DNA from: Nemertoderma westbladi
Lineage: Eukaryota > Xenacoelomorpha > Nemertodermatida > Nemertodermatidae
Assembly: GCA_032718475.1 (NCBI GenBank)
Contig: JAUCBJ010000128.1
Span: forward strand, 1 to 64,000
Direction: 5' to 3'
DNA length: 64,000 nt
Shown: positions 10,581 through 22,500 of the stretch, in pieces
Numbering within the stretch: the stretch's first letter is position 1
Layout: each line of letters starts with the position of its first letter
The notes under the pieces: generated by a model
What the model saw: only the letters and a program-made list of their open reading frames with translations
What the model was told of the DNA's origin: nothing
The model's database searches: none
Position numbers and translations under genes: made by a program

Positions 10581-11834
10581 TGTACGCGCTTTTGAAGACC
10601 TTTAGCAGTTTAACCTGCCAAAATTTATATGTCTTTTGGTTTATAAATAGACTTTAGAAGTTGACAAATATTTAATACCAATAAACACAACATTAGCAGA
10701 AGCCAGCCTAGTGCGCGTCCATTCACCCGCTGGATATACCCGGGAGACTGGATTCTGAGGGCTTAGATTATTATTGCAGTGTAAGCTTACTGTATTATTC
10801 GATTGATCGTTAATAAATAATTTCTGACTAATATTATTCACTTTCGGGAAATATTAACAGTTCCTTTAGGACGTGGCGCTCTATCTAGGTAAACAGAGAT
10901 ATGACTTATACTAATCACAACGGCAAGTCGGTAAGGCTTATGATTCACGTATGAGGCGCATTCTTTAGGAAATGCTTAGTTATCAGTCACAATCAGGCAC
11001 ACTACCGGTAACACACAATACTGCTCACTAATTTGCCGACCGTCAATGAATTTTATCATATATAAAGCGAACAGCAACGGACTCATGTAGTGCTTATCAA
11101 ATAGCATTAAATTCACTACAAACCACAACAATATAAGTCGCAATCGCTATATATAACCCGTCTCTCTAACCTGTAGTGTATCAAGAAAATTGGGAAATTT
11201 GGGTTCTTTATAGATGTTCTCCAAATAATATTCAACCAACTGATACAAAATATGACAACAGTAAATAGCAGTATAATAATGTATGTTGAACAGATAATGT
11301 AAGACTGAAGTGAGATAAGATAACAGTTATACGCTCTATAATTTAAACCTACTAATGTTTCTTCTAAAGTATGAAAACGAGTTGACTCTAGAGCCGGTGT
11401 TCCTGGCCTAGATAGAAACAACACAACAGTATCACGAAAAACAGTAAGACTGAACACTCCTAGCATGATCTGCCAAAATATCTCCACATCGACAGAAAAA
11501 ATCGCTCTGATTGGCTGTTAAGCTAAAGAAAGAACCATGTGTCCAATGGCCGTTTCCATGTCAGCAACCAGCTGTTAGATGTCGTAAGCTGAATCATCAA
11601 GGCTAAGCTGTGCCAGGGTATTTGGTGCATTGCGGGTTTTTTGCCTTACCATGTCCGCCAAAGCACACATATAGAAGAATGACGTTTATGTCCGTTAAAA
11701 CACCTATAACGGTACCTTGCGGGCGAGGGGGATATATATATATAGTTAGAGAGCTTTTTAGAGTATTCCAGCGCCTGGGGGAAAACTGGATTGCAAAGCA
11801 AAAGGGCCAGTTATATCCCACAGAAGCTTTTACA
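10581..11834 (-). repeat. 3' LTR of outer element (left)
   Basis: Terminal TGT...ACA, 1254 bp, nearly identical to 34132-35383. On the minus strand it is preceded by the purine-rich tgggagcgg, a plausible polypurine tract. The 123-codon ORF on the minus strand (11487-11116) recurs in the other LTR only because the LTRs are copies; nothing suggests it is translated. Confidence 0.95.
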
Positions 11835-11912
11835 CCGCTCCCAGAAAATGGGATTTGAGTCTATAAAATATACAAAATCACAGTTTCTAATATACGTAAA
11901 TACTCTAAACAG

Positions 11913-13361
11913 TTAGTCTTTCTTACGCGGACGGCGTTTACGCAGTTTTTTAAAGCTAGCCAGAGTCTTTTTCTCTTTGGGGCGAGCCACTTTACAAGGA
12001 GGGCTATAACTCCTGGGTGAAGGGTGCAATATGATTGCATCAGAGGGTGTAGGATTATGGTCGGTGTATCCGCCAGACGAAGTACCGGGTTGATTGACAT
12101 CAACGTCGGGGGAGAGGGGTCTAACGGCTTTGAGAGCTCGCTTTAAGACAGCCGCTCTTACGGGTCCTTTACGAGTGGTCTGAACGAGAGCCGTGGGTGG
12201 ACCATAGGCAGTTCGAAACCTCTGGGGTTTAACGGTTCTTTCCAACTCGCGTTCGCGGGCTCGGTATTCGTAAGGCCGTCGATACACTTCCTGTAACTCG
12301 GGGTGTGAGTTAACAAATAAGTCTCCATAGTCCGGATCCTGACGGATATAATTGATTAAGTTATAGGAATGAAGGTCGCTAGGATTAACACTCCTGAGAA
12401 ATTTGCGTACGAACTTGGTTGAAATACATTCTCCGACGCGCTTCAGTAGTTCGTAACTCGATATGCGTGATTTCTGTTCGACAGAAGCGAATAGATAAGG
12501 ATGGAACGCATAAACTCCTTCGTAAGCGCGTCCAGGATAATAGCGATGGCGCGAATCACAATGTAAATCAGCGTTCGCTTCCCAAGCTCTGATGTAACGT
12601 AGTGTGATCATTTCATCTACGCTTTCTAAATCGTGATTAAAAGGGCAATCGAAACTGGCGTGTCCCTTTAGCCGACAACGGTGACATTGAGTCATAAATT
12701 GAGGGCAAACCGCAAAAATGTGCAAGTTATTGAGTCTACAATACGCGCAATAAATTTCCATCGCCGGTTGTTCGTGGAAATAGAAACAGCGGATGTTTGT
12801 GTCCATGGGCGTAACATGGTCTCTCGATGCGCATAACCGACAACGTTGCCGAGAAACATAGTTGGCATGGCGATAATCGTACGCAGTGAGACACTGTGGA
12901 CCTTGATACCATTCTAGGAGGTAATCGTTGTCGTTGTTCCGGGCGCGATAGGCTGAATCTCCTCAGATTCTAGGCATATTGGTTCGTCTTCCCAGTCTGT
13001 TACGAATAGAATTTTCGTGATCTATTCTCGGTTTATCGTTACGACTCCGCTGGGTATGATATTTAAATCGAACCATTTCCCTTTCGGTGTCTACATCGTC
13101 CGTATCATGTAAATCGATAGGATGGCCGGTAGTTAGGAAGTCCATATACGTACCATTATGATGCGTATAGCGAGTGGTGAATTTTCGATAGTCCAATTGA
13201 CGCGTAAGTTGCTCTTGGGACATCGGCGGTTCGATATAACGACCATCGTCCTCCGTAATGGTTGGATCGGCTTCACCGCATATCAAGCTATCCACAAATG
13301 CTTGTAAAGGTAGAGTATATCGCTCCCTGATACCAAGATCATCTTCTATCAACTCCGTCAT
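11913..13361 (-). pseudogene. Accessory zinc-knuckle ORF of outer element, one nonsense codon
   Basis: A 483-codon frame on the minus strand, interrupted once by TGA at 12963-12961; both sides stay in the same frame. The N-terminal part (from 13361) is acidic and mixed. Downstream of the stop are three Cys/His clusters: CRLC with a later C..H, then CAYC...C, then CHRCRLKGHASFDC, an exact CX2CX4HX4C zinc knuckle. The C-terminus is strongly basic (KKLRKRRPRKKD), suggesting nucleic-acid binding or nuclear targeting. The ORF lies between the gag-pol remnant and the 3' LTR, where some LTR elements carry env, but I see no signal peptide or membrane segment. I do not recognise the family. An RNA- or DNA-binding, nucleocapsid-like accessory protein is an inference. 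The stop could be a CGA to TGA change. Confidence 0.7.
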
Positions 13362-14991
13362 ATCTGCTATCTGAGTTTATTAATATTGTAATGAGTTTAT
13401 GTTTAGGCGAGCGGGCGTCGCTGCCTACCTCTCTTCGCCCCCGGACAGTGGGATTCTCAGCGCCGATGTACCGTCGTCGCGGTGTTTACGCCAACATGTA
13501 GCAACAGCAAGACAACGATAACTGGCACAAGTCACTCCACTGTCCGTCCCAAAGGCTTGAATCCACTTTAGGTTCTTTCTATAGGAGAGTTGGGCTACTT
13601 TCACAATTGCGACTAGCTACTGTAAACATACTTTAGCAGTAACATTCACCTATAAATGCACAAATTCCACACAACTGTCACCAATTGTACACATACAGGC
13701 CATTTGTCTGTTAGTCAGTGCCTTCCAGAATGTCACGTTATTACTGTGTATCTTTGGATACTAACAGTGTGCTATGTATTCTCTATGCTAGGCAATGGGA
13801 CAAGCTTTCTATTGTTCTTTTAACTTGCTTCTAATTCTAGCGTGGGTGTTGCTATGGTGACATTATGGAATGCTAGCGGTAGAATTAGGGTAATTCTCAT
13901 GCATACAGATCTGGGATGCTATTTAATAATAATTCTTTAATTGTCAATATCCTCTTTATGCATGATTTTATTAATTTTATCGGCTATTGACTATATGTTG
14001 GGGATTCTCGCACTCTAATACACTCAATAGGATGAATCTCCGCTCCCATGATCTATTAATTAATGGAATTTTGGGAATGTTATAAATTGCACAAAATGAC
14101 AATTTGTGAAATTCATTTAAAATATGAATTTAAATTTATTCCCGTGAATTTTATTATTTGATGTTAAAATTGACACAATTTTTATTCCAGAGCATGTCCG
14201 GGGATTGAGGATCCTTAATTCTATAAAATTGTCTTTTAAGAGTATCGGTAAGTGCTGCGATATCTTAATTGACTAGAAATTTTAAAGGATCTGAATTTTA
14301 CAGATTTTAATAAATATTAAATTAATATTTAAGATGGGCACCGATTTATTTCAGAACTTGACTGGAGACGTTAACCATTGATTCTAGAATTTGTCTTTCA
14401 AGTATATCGGTGGGTGCCGCGATATCTTAATCGACTAGAATTACAGATGGTCAAAAGGTTTAACAGATTTATTTGCATTTACGCTACTGTTAGAGGGACA
14501 TCACGCTACTATATGTATTATTTAATATAAGGTAGAAGAGCAATATCGCACGAAGCAATGTCAGTGTGAAGAGGCAAGTCGTTTCCAAGGTCTACCCAGA
14601 GCTTGGTTTAGCTGAGACACGAGGATCTGAACTTTGCATTCCTAATACTCTGCCTACCAATAATACTTAAATATAGTAGGAGCTTTATTGTACTTTAATA
14701 AGTACGAACATTTCATCTTACTGTAGTCACGTATTTATAATAGGATACGGACAGTAAGGAAAGAGAAAAATAATTATTTCTCGCCGTCGCACTAATTATA
14801 TATTATAAGTAATTACGTACGTAATAAACACTAATATATTGCACTAATCTACTAAATAATCACTAAAATAACATTCTACTAAATAAAATTAAAGAAAACG
14901 ATTATAATAAAATTACATAATAATACATACATAATATAAAATAATAAAATAAATATAAAATAATATAGTCACACACCCACTCCATATGTTA
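13362..14991. other. Noncoding interior of outer element
   Basis: Between the gag-protease remnant and the accessory ORF. It contains a diverged tandem duplication of about 165 bp (around 14216-14280 and 14382-14443, sharing gatatcttaat.gactagaa), an X-box-like gttgctatggtgac at 13848 and an AT-rich run at 14800-14970. No RT or integrase coding remains here. Confidence 0.65.
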
Positions 14992-17247
14992 TTACGTTAT
15001 GGAGTCCCTAGATATTTGTCGGATTAGGGAAGTGGTCGTAGGAAGAGTATCTTGCCTTCCATAGTTTCCGGACAGTTTTCGGTCTCTTTCCAGTAAACAT
15101 AAACGACCAGCTGGGCGATTGAGTTGTTGTGTTACTTTCTCCGCTCCCTTGGCCTGTCTAATCTCCGCCGTAGTAAGATGAGGAGGCCATTCTTCTTCTT
15201 CTTTACTTAAGAAGTCGGATCCACCTAACCAGCCTGGAGTATCTATCAGTTCTTGAGGAGTTGCTCCTCTGGAAGCAATGTCGGCTGGATTAATCGTCCC
15301 AAGACAATGTCTCCATTGATCTACATTAGAGTTAATATCGTCATTATCTGAGGAGTATGGTGTTCCCTCAGTTGGGTCGTCCACATCACTGCTCTCCACT
15401 TCCCATTCCTTTACTTGGTATACCTGTTGTTGAGGTAATCTCTCTTTGAGAGTTCTACGGGAAGGGCCAGTGAAGTACCAACCTACTCTAGTTCTTACCG
15501 CATAGGTTTGTAGTGGCTGCGGTTGAGCAGGCTGTTTCTCCAATGTCTCGAGCGCCTCATGCGCGTTTTGGCCGATGAGTATTTGCACTCCAGGATAATC
15601 TGTCTGGAATCGAGGTATCTTAAGCTGTTGGATGCTCTCGTCCTCGTCCCAGTTATAAGGTTCTACTTGGGTAGTAGCGAAGTTCTTTATAGCCACCATT
15701 TTTACTGACCTTATACTTTGTGCTCCTAATTTATCCTGGGGGGTGGACAACGCACCTACATAGTAATCTGCCGTTATGGTAGATTTCCAAACCTGCATAA
15801 TTCCGGACATATTCAACTTAGTTTGGAATTTGGGTTGTCCAGCAAAGATATCTTCGGCTAGTTCTTGATCGATGAATGTTCCTGTGCTGCCGGAGTCAAG
15901 GAGGGCGTTCACTATGTAACTTTTGGTAGGACCGTGAACTCTTACCTGCACTACAGGAAATTCTCTGATTCCTACGTTGGAAGTTGGAGCTTTCCAAGAT
16001 GGTTGTCTGTCAAAGGTAGTTGGGGGGAACTCATTGTCGGTGTCCCTTTCGTAAGTAAGTGCTCGATACACCGCGGTATTGATTAGGTAACAGGATTCGT
16101 TGGCGTCGGAGAATTCGTCCGTATAGAATCCTTCCATCTCAGATTCTTGATCAGTGTCATTTACATCACTGAATTGGACATGTAGTTCGGGCTCACTTAC
16201 CTGACTCGGGTTGTCTCGTTCGAACTCACTGTGTAACAAGATGTGATGTTTCGCGCCACACTTTGCACACTTTACGTCGGAGTAACAGGTTCGCCGTTGG
16301 TGTCCTGATCTGAGGCAATTATAGCATAACCGCTTATTCCACAGGACTGCACGTCTGTCTACAAGGGATTTCTTTAGAAATTCAGCACACGCACTCAAAC
16401 GGTGGGGCCCGTCGCACAGCGCACATTTTGGTTTGATGTTACTCACTTTACCTTGGGTAACGTTATGCACTCTCGTTCTTTCTTCGGGCTTTCTTCCGTG
16501 AATTCTCTTAGGAGACGTAGGAGGAGTTGTTGTTACCTGTTCTCTCCTGTCACTGGTTCGAGACTTGTATTTACTTACGTCTTTATAGGTCTTGTTGTCA
16601 TAGTAAGATTTTGCTGTGTCTTTCCCGCTGTCCTCTTCTTGAGAAGCTTGGCTTTCGCCGTCGTCAGTATAACACACTGGTATTATCCTTCTCCTAGAAA
16701 CGGGTTTCTCACTTACCTTATTTTCCGATGTTTTCTCTCTGGACTGCTTTATGAGTTGTAATTTTACTTCACTATCTAAGAAGGACATGAGATCAGCCAT
16801 GGTAGGGCTTCGTCGTTGCTGCTCATTCATATACAACACTTTCTTGTCCCAGCGTGTACATACTCCACCCTTTGGTAAAGTAGAGACTACTGCTCCAATA
16901 ACCATGGAACTCTGATATTCATGAGACTTACCCAACCAGTCCAATTGTCTACAGATCTCCTGAATCTCATCGGAAAACTCTATAATCCCGCTACTAAGGA
17001 AGTTTCGGGGGGCTACTAATTTTGCATACAAATACTTAGCTATGTTATCCTTGTTACCATACCTGATGTTTAATGTATCCCAAACTTGTCTTAATCCTTC
17101 TGGATGTCCAATGAACTTTAACGCCATTAACTTGGGAGGTCCTTCCAAGCACTTGATGAGGAACCTAAGTTTCTCACTGTTAGATAGTACAGAGTTCTGT
17201 ATGCTGTCTTTGTAATATTCATTGAAAGGTAACCATTTCATCACCAT
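14992..17247 (-). pseudogene. gag C-terminus and protease of outer BEL element, RT deleted
   Basis: The frame starts in the BEL/Pao gag core (DUF1759 type; WLPFNEYYKDSIQN, RYGNKDNIAKYLY). A basic Ser/Thr/Pro-rich linker follows, then a zinc-knuckle region at about residues 273-330: CALCDGPHRLSAC, CYNCLRSGHQRRTC, then CAKCGAKHHILLH. The retroviral-type aspartic protease has the active-site LLDSGSTGTFID near residue 448 and the downstream VQILIGQNAHE and VGWYFTGPS blocks. Just after residue 630 the text changes abruptly to WRHCLGTINPADIASRG, the end of RNase H, with the usual W..GG..L...WP linker. The entire reverse transcriptase and most of RNase H are therefore missing, and the frame ends before any integrase. 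The start codon is not genuine: the upstream gag frame (17219-18321) joins here through a frameshift near 17230. Confidence 0.9.
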
Positions 17248-18321
17248 TGAATTTGACGATCTCTCCCACTTTGACCGCTTGGCGGGCTTCTGTTCTAGCC
17301 ATCTGACGCGTAAAGCTTTCTTGGGCCATCGTGTTATTTAATATCGAATTATCGGTATATAAATTTCTCGGATCATTATCAGGTCTATAGGGAATATCAT
17401 TAACAACAGGTTTATAATCACCCTTAATAGGGTTTGCTATAGGAGTTTCTACTTCACTAGCAGTATAGATGCGTGTAGGCTCCACACCTTGCGCATGTAA
17501 TACTTCAGACCTAACAGGTTGACACAATGTTACAGGGGGTATTGGTATCGCTTTTTGTATATTGACTAATTTGTCGCGTTCTAGAGCGATACTTTGCTGC
17601 ACTTCTTGCAATTCGGCCCTACCTTCCTTTACTGTTCCCTTAAGTTGGTGGACAGTCTCCTGCATCTGTCCGAGCAGGAGATTCATCCCCCGCCGTCCCT
17701 CCTCTACCCACTCGACCGCCGAAGCGGGAGTCGCCAACATTGTAGCGGGCTGACGCGGGACGACAGGAGACAAATCTTTGATTTCTCTCTCAGCTTCCAG
17801 GACAGGGATATTCTCATGGACTGTTCTACCGGGCACAGGCAGTGTAGTACTGTGTAAAGGGAATTTAGAGTTAAGCTCTGGAAGTACAGGGGTCTCTAGC
17901 ACAGGAGTGACTTTGGGAACGACAGGCCTAATTATTTCAGGCTCATCAACTATAGTAGGGAGTTTTTTGACCTTAATAATTTGGTCTGTAGGTTCTATAC
18001 TACTTAAGTCCGTGCTAGCTAGTTGTCTTCTAACAGCTGGGGGCAAATCAGGCAATTTGTGACGGTAAGATGTTTTTCTACGCCTGCTTAGACGAGATCT
18101 ATTTCCTCCGCCTTCAGGATCGGTGGTTTCGCTTTCCTCCGATGATGTATATCCCTGGCGTTTGGGAGTAGATCTTCTCATCATCTGCATGTGACTAGCA
18201 GTTAACTGTTTATTTATGTTGTCTTGCGTCTCTTGCAGATTTTCCAACTCTAGTTGGGTAGTCTCCTCAGACGCTCTCAGTTCTGCTTTTGCCACCGCTG
18301 CCTTTCTTTCTGCTTCTGCTG
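17219..18321 (-). pseudogene. gag middle segment of outer BEL element
   Basis: Coding continues from the Ala/Glu repeat of the gag N-terminus (31013-31866) across the inserted element into AEAERKAAVAKAELRASEE and a predicted coiled coil. A Ser/Arg/Pro-rich disordered segment and a second helical segment (TVHQLKGTVKEGRAELQEVQ) follow, and the frame ends in the IVKFNGD motif that opens the DUF1759 gag core. At about 17230 the frame is lost: this reading ends in TGA at 17219, while the next frame carries on the gag core, consistent with a small indel. The insertion of the young BEL element at 18327 separates it from its own start. Confidence 0.85.
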
Positions 18322-18326
18322 CTGCC
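18322..18326. repeat. Target-site duplication CTGCC of inner BEL element
   Basis: ctgcc directly before the 5' LTR, repeated as ctgcc at 31008-31012 directly after the 3' LTR. It lies within the gctgcttctgcc coding repeat of the outer gag. Confidence 0.9.
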
Positions 18327-19125
18327 TGTGCCGGATACTGATCACAATACGATGTATATTAGATAGGTTATACAGTATGTTTTAGCTCGTATAGGTCGTG
18401 CCACCGGAAGTGACACGATGCCCGGGCTGATTCAGGCTTTGTGATAGCAGCTATCTGAGGATAGTAGAACAGGCTATCTATTGGCATTGCTTTTTTACCG
18501 CTCTGCTACATTTCCTGTTCAGTCAGTAGGTGAGCCTACCGACCGGTAGACTCACTGACAACTGTGCGACATTTATAGCTAGGCTTTGCCTTAGCTTACA
18601 GTCTTAAGCTAAGGGCCTATTTACCCGTAGGTCCGACAGACCGGCTTCTGTTTGCATAGTGCAGCAGTGGTTGGATGTGCTGTCAGGCTGTGTGTGTCTG
18701 ACATTTTGTCAGACACGAACTTTATCTGTGAGTTCGCTTGTAGAATATACCGTATGGTTTATGGTATATTTATATTTCTGTATTCGTGCCTTGTCAGTCA
18801 TTATATTATACGACCTGAGACCGCAGTAGTTTACATGAGTTTTTTCATATTAGATGGAGTCAGTAGCCTCAGCCTGACAGTCCCCGTAGCTAGCGCGTCT
18901 TTATCCATACTTCACCCCTAGCAATTGCCATCCTTTACCGATCCGCCGATAGGACATTCAGACTCAGGGTCTGACTATTAGACTGCAGACCCCGCGTCTG
19001 AATGTTGGACTATCGTTCCCAGTTATTGGGCCTCAGGATAGTCGGACCAAGCCGACTATCGGACTGTTGTATTTATTTATTGCCAGCGGTCGTTCTACTG
19101 TTCTAGTTAGCGGCCATCCGGCACA
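18327..19125 (+). repeat. 5' LTR of inner BEL element
   Basis: 799 bp, TG...CA ends, near-identical to 30216-31007. It contains several short hairpins (for example tctgacattttgtcaga) and a 7-bp duplication absent from the 3' copy (near 18755). Confidence 0.95.
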
Positions 19126-19597
19126 GTAAAAAAGCAACCTTTACAGCTTTAAACAGTCATTAGACTGTCTGACTGTTAGACTGTTAACAAAAAAGCATCC
19201 TTTCTGCCTTTAAACAGTCATTCTGTCATTAGGCTGTTAGTAAATAAAATAATTAGGGCCTAAGCATTAAAATACATTTCAGCATTTATATTTAGGCCTA
19301 AGTCTGTAAGTCTGAAAAAAGTGTATTTCTGTATTTTTACAAATAATTCCAGAATGTCAGGCTAAGCCTTTAGCCTTCTTCCGTCTTCAGCCTTAGTACT
19401 GAAGTACCGTAGTCAGCAGGTCAGGTAGTAACTTTTCTATTGCCCAGGCATATATCAGTAGCGCTGTAGCCTATATATTTGAAATTACCGGTAGGCCAAC
19501 ACTAAACTTTAAGTAGTACCGAGTTTTCGGTTGTTTAAATTAAATTGCCAAATTGTTTATTGTTTACTTGTTGCAATACCAGAATACCGGTACTAAA
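19126..19597 (+). other. Leader of inner BEL element
   Basis: Noncoding leader between the LTR and the first ATG. It begins with two tandem copies of a roughly 60-bp unit (aaaaaagca.cctttc.gc and ctttaaacagtcatt, at about 19128 and 19189). No primer-binding site can be assigned by eye next to the LTR. Confidence 0.6.
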
Positions 19598-22500
19598 ATG
19601 TCAGCTCCAGGTGCCGAGAGCAGTAGTAGCACAAGTTCTGGGACAACAAACTCGGTGCTAGCGATGCAGCCACTTGATGAATCCCAGCCTCCTTCCCAAG
19701 GGGATATTGTCGGGTTGGATGGACTGGATATCCCTTCATTAAGATATAAACTACGTGCACATAAGGGTAAGTTTACCAAAATATATAGTGAATTTATGGA
19801 ATGTCACCAACGAATTACCGTAGAGCAGCGCAAAATACGGCTATTTACAGCCAAGCAAACATTGCATGATATTAATTGTATATGGTCAGCCTTACTTGTA
19901 AAATTTCAATTGCAAGGAAATGAGGACCAACATGCAATTTCGAAAGTGGAACGCGCAGAATATCATGAGATGCAGTGTGCCAAATTACGCGAAATATATA
20001 GCCATTTACAGGGACCAATAATTCCTGTACCGGTATTAGGAGACACACCTAGTCCCGTTCATATCGATGAGACACCATATTATAATGATACAGTCGAACA
20101 AGTCAGTCAGGGTGATTCAAGTAGACAGGGACACACATTTACCGCGAGTACACCTGCCAATTTTAATGATATGGATACATTGGTGGACATATCAACAGGG
20201 GCAGGCGCAGGGGGCATTAGTGAAGAGACACCAGTTTGTCCCATTGCTGTAGACATTTCTGCAGCAGTGTATTCACTGAATAAAGGCCCATTGATACCTG
20301 ATAGTGGTAGTGAACCAGTTAAATCACCCATAGACGCTGGTGTCGTTTGTACTGAAATGGTGATGGGGTCTAGGGCTGTACCAAATGACATTACTGCCAG
20401 GAATGTTACTGGTAGTGATACTAGTTCACAAATCAAACCATCGGATTCGGTTTCACAACATAGTTCACAGCTTTCTGAGAAATCTAAATCATTAAGGGCT
20501 CTCAGGAGGCATCAAAGGGCTTTGCTTAAGACTAAACAAATGGAAAATAACCTACGTTTAGCTGAGGCGCTTGATAGTGAAGAAACGAAACTCAAAACGG
20601 CTCAACTAGAGGCAGAGGCAGTTGCTGCTGCAAATAAACGTTTAGTCGATCTCAAACTTGAGCAACAGCAATCTAGGGCTAAACGCCAACTTGCTGTCAC
20701 TGAGTCTCATAATGACCTAGAACGGGCTACATTAGAGGTCCTTTTGTCGACAGATGAACCTGAAGTTTTAGCTGCTTTAGAGGCAGGTTCAGATCCATCT
20801 AACTATAGATCACCAATTATGGCTTTATTTAATAAGCCTAAAGTAGACACTAATCCTTGTATAGTCACATTTCAGCAAGATGGTGGTGAATTATCCTCTG
20901 TTGGTCCCATAAGACAGGAGGACACCTACATGCCTATAAACCCTAGGCCTAGGCCACTATCTCCTATTGTTTCTATTCTACACAACCAACCATTTAATTC
21001 GACTCAAAATCGTAATGACATGTCAGTTGAAGTCGATATGCAGGATTCTAGTCCTGAATATAAATTGACTATGCCAACTGTGGACGAGGGAATGCAAACT
21101 GATACTCACTTTGTTATTACCCGTTCTACACAGGTTACACCTACTGAAATTGTCACTGCATTGCCCCCTGGCCCCATGACACGGTCTTTGGACAACAGGG
21201 ATATCTCTGAATCCCAATATAGTGGCAGTCAACGATATCTTCACTATACACATACGAACAATGACGGTGATGATTATAGCCACACAAATATAGATAATGT
21301 AAATACATTTGTGCCCAGCTATAATCCAAGCACTACAATTTCAAATATAGCACAGCCATCACAAAAAACCCACAGAGTGGACCCAATAGTGACAACTGTT
21401 TCCCCCCAGGCCCAGATGTCCTCCCGCAGTTGGGCTGTACCTGATAAATTACTTGATAAATTGTCAGAGCCTATGTTTAACTCTTTATTGCAGGGCTCAC
21501 AACCTATGCCTATAAACCATTTAGGAGTAGGTGATGTGTTTAAGCCACCATATAAGGGTGGAATTAGAAGTGATACACCATCAAATGTACAAAAATTTTC
21601 TACACCTGAGAATTTTTACCATTTCGATTGTTTGAAAGCAAACCCTGTGCTTAATTCGAGTCCAGGATTCCAGATACCTGTTCCTGGGGCACAAAATTCA
21701 CCTGAATCGCCAATTAACAATTGGCCCATACCTGAACCATTACAGAACCCTTTTCATGATCCAGGTCACCGTGTGGGGATGGGATCTACTCCTAATATCG
21801 AATCACAGATGTGTGAAGTCATGACACAGGTTATGAATGTTAGTGCCATGAGTGTAAAGGCTATTGAAAGGCTAAACACTAAGCTTTCATTGCCAAAAAT
21901 GGAAGTGCCAAAATTTAATGGAGAAGCTAGTGGCTATATAAATTTTGTAGCTAGTTTTATTTCTTATATTGAATCTCAAGAATTAAATGAAATGGAAAAA
22001 TTCATGTGCTTAACACAATATTTGGGCCCAATTCCCCTTGGTCTGGTTAAAGGGTTTTTAGGTTTGCCAGGTGGGTATAAAGCCGCTTGGGATGCCTTGC
22101 ATGGAAGGTATGGCCATCCGAGTGTTATAGTTGAGAGAATTATAACAGAATTGACAGAAAAAGTTGATCTGAACTCTGGTTCAGAAACACAACGTAGGTT
22201 CAAATTGCAAAATTATGCAGACAAGATCTCACAAATGGTTTTGGTTTTGCAATATTTTAAATCAGCGGATGAAATGAATTCATCTACCAATCTGCGAAGG
22301 GTTGCCGAGAACCTCGACATTCGAATGTATGAGCGGTGGAAACGCAAAGTTTATTATATTAGACAAAACCACAACCGTGAACCTAGATTAACTGAACTTG
22401 CAGAATATATAAAATGTGAAGCACAGATTGTTAATGATCCTGTTTACGTTGATGTAGGTGGTGGCTACAGGCCAAACCAAACAGCTAATGTACCAGGGTC

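Noticed and set aside
11116-11487. 123-codon minus-strand ORF, repeated at 34667-35038
   Set aside because: Near-identical only because both lie in the two LTR copies; no recognisable domain.
11913-12806. Envelope protein in the 3' part of the outer element
   Set aside because: No signal peptide, membrane segment or fusion motif; the visible features are zinc knuckles and a basic tail.
19553-19597. Start of the inner BEL polyprotein at 19553
   Set aside because: The codon there is TTG; the first ATG in the frame is 19598.
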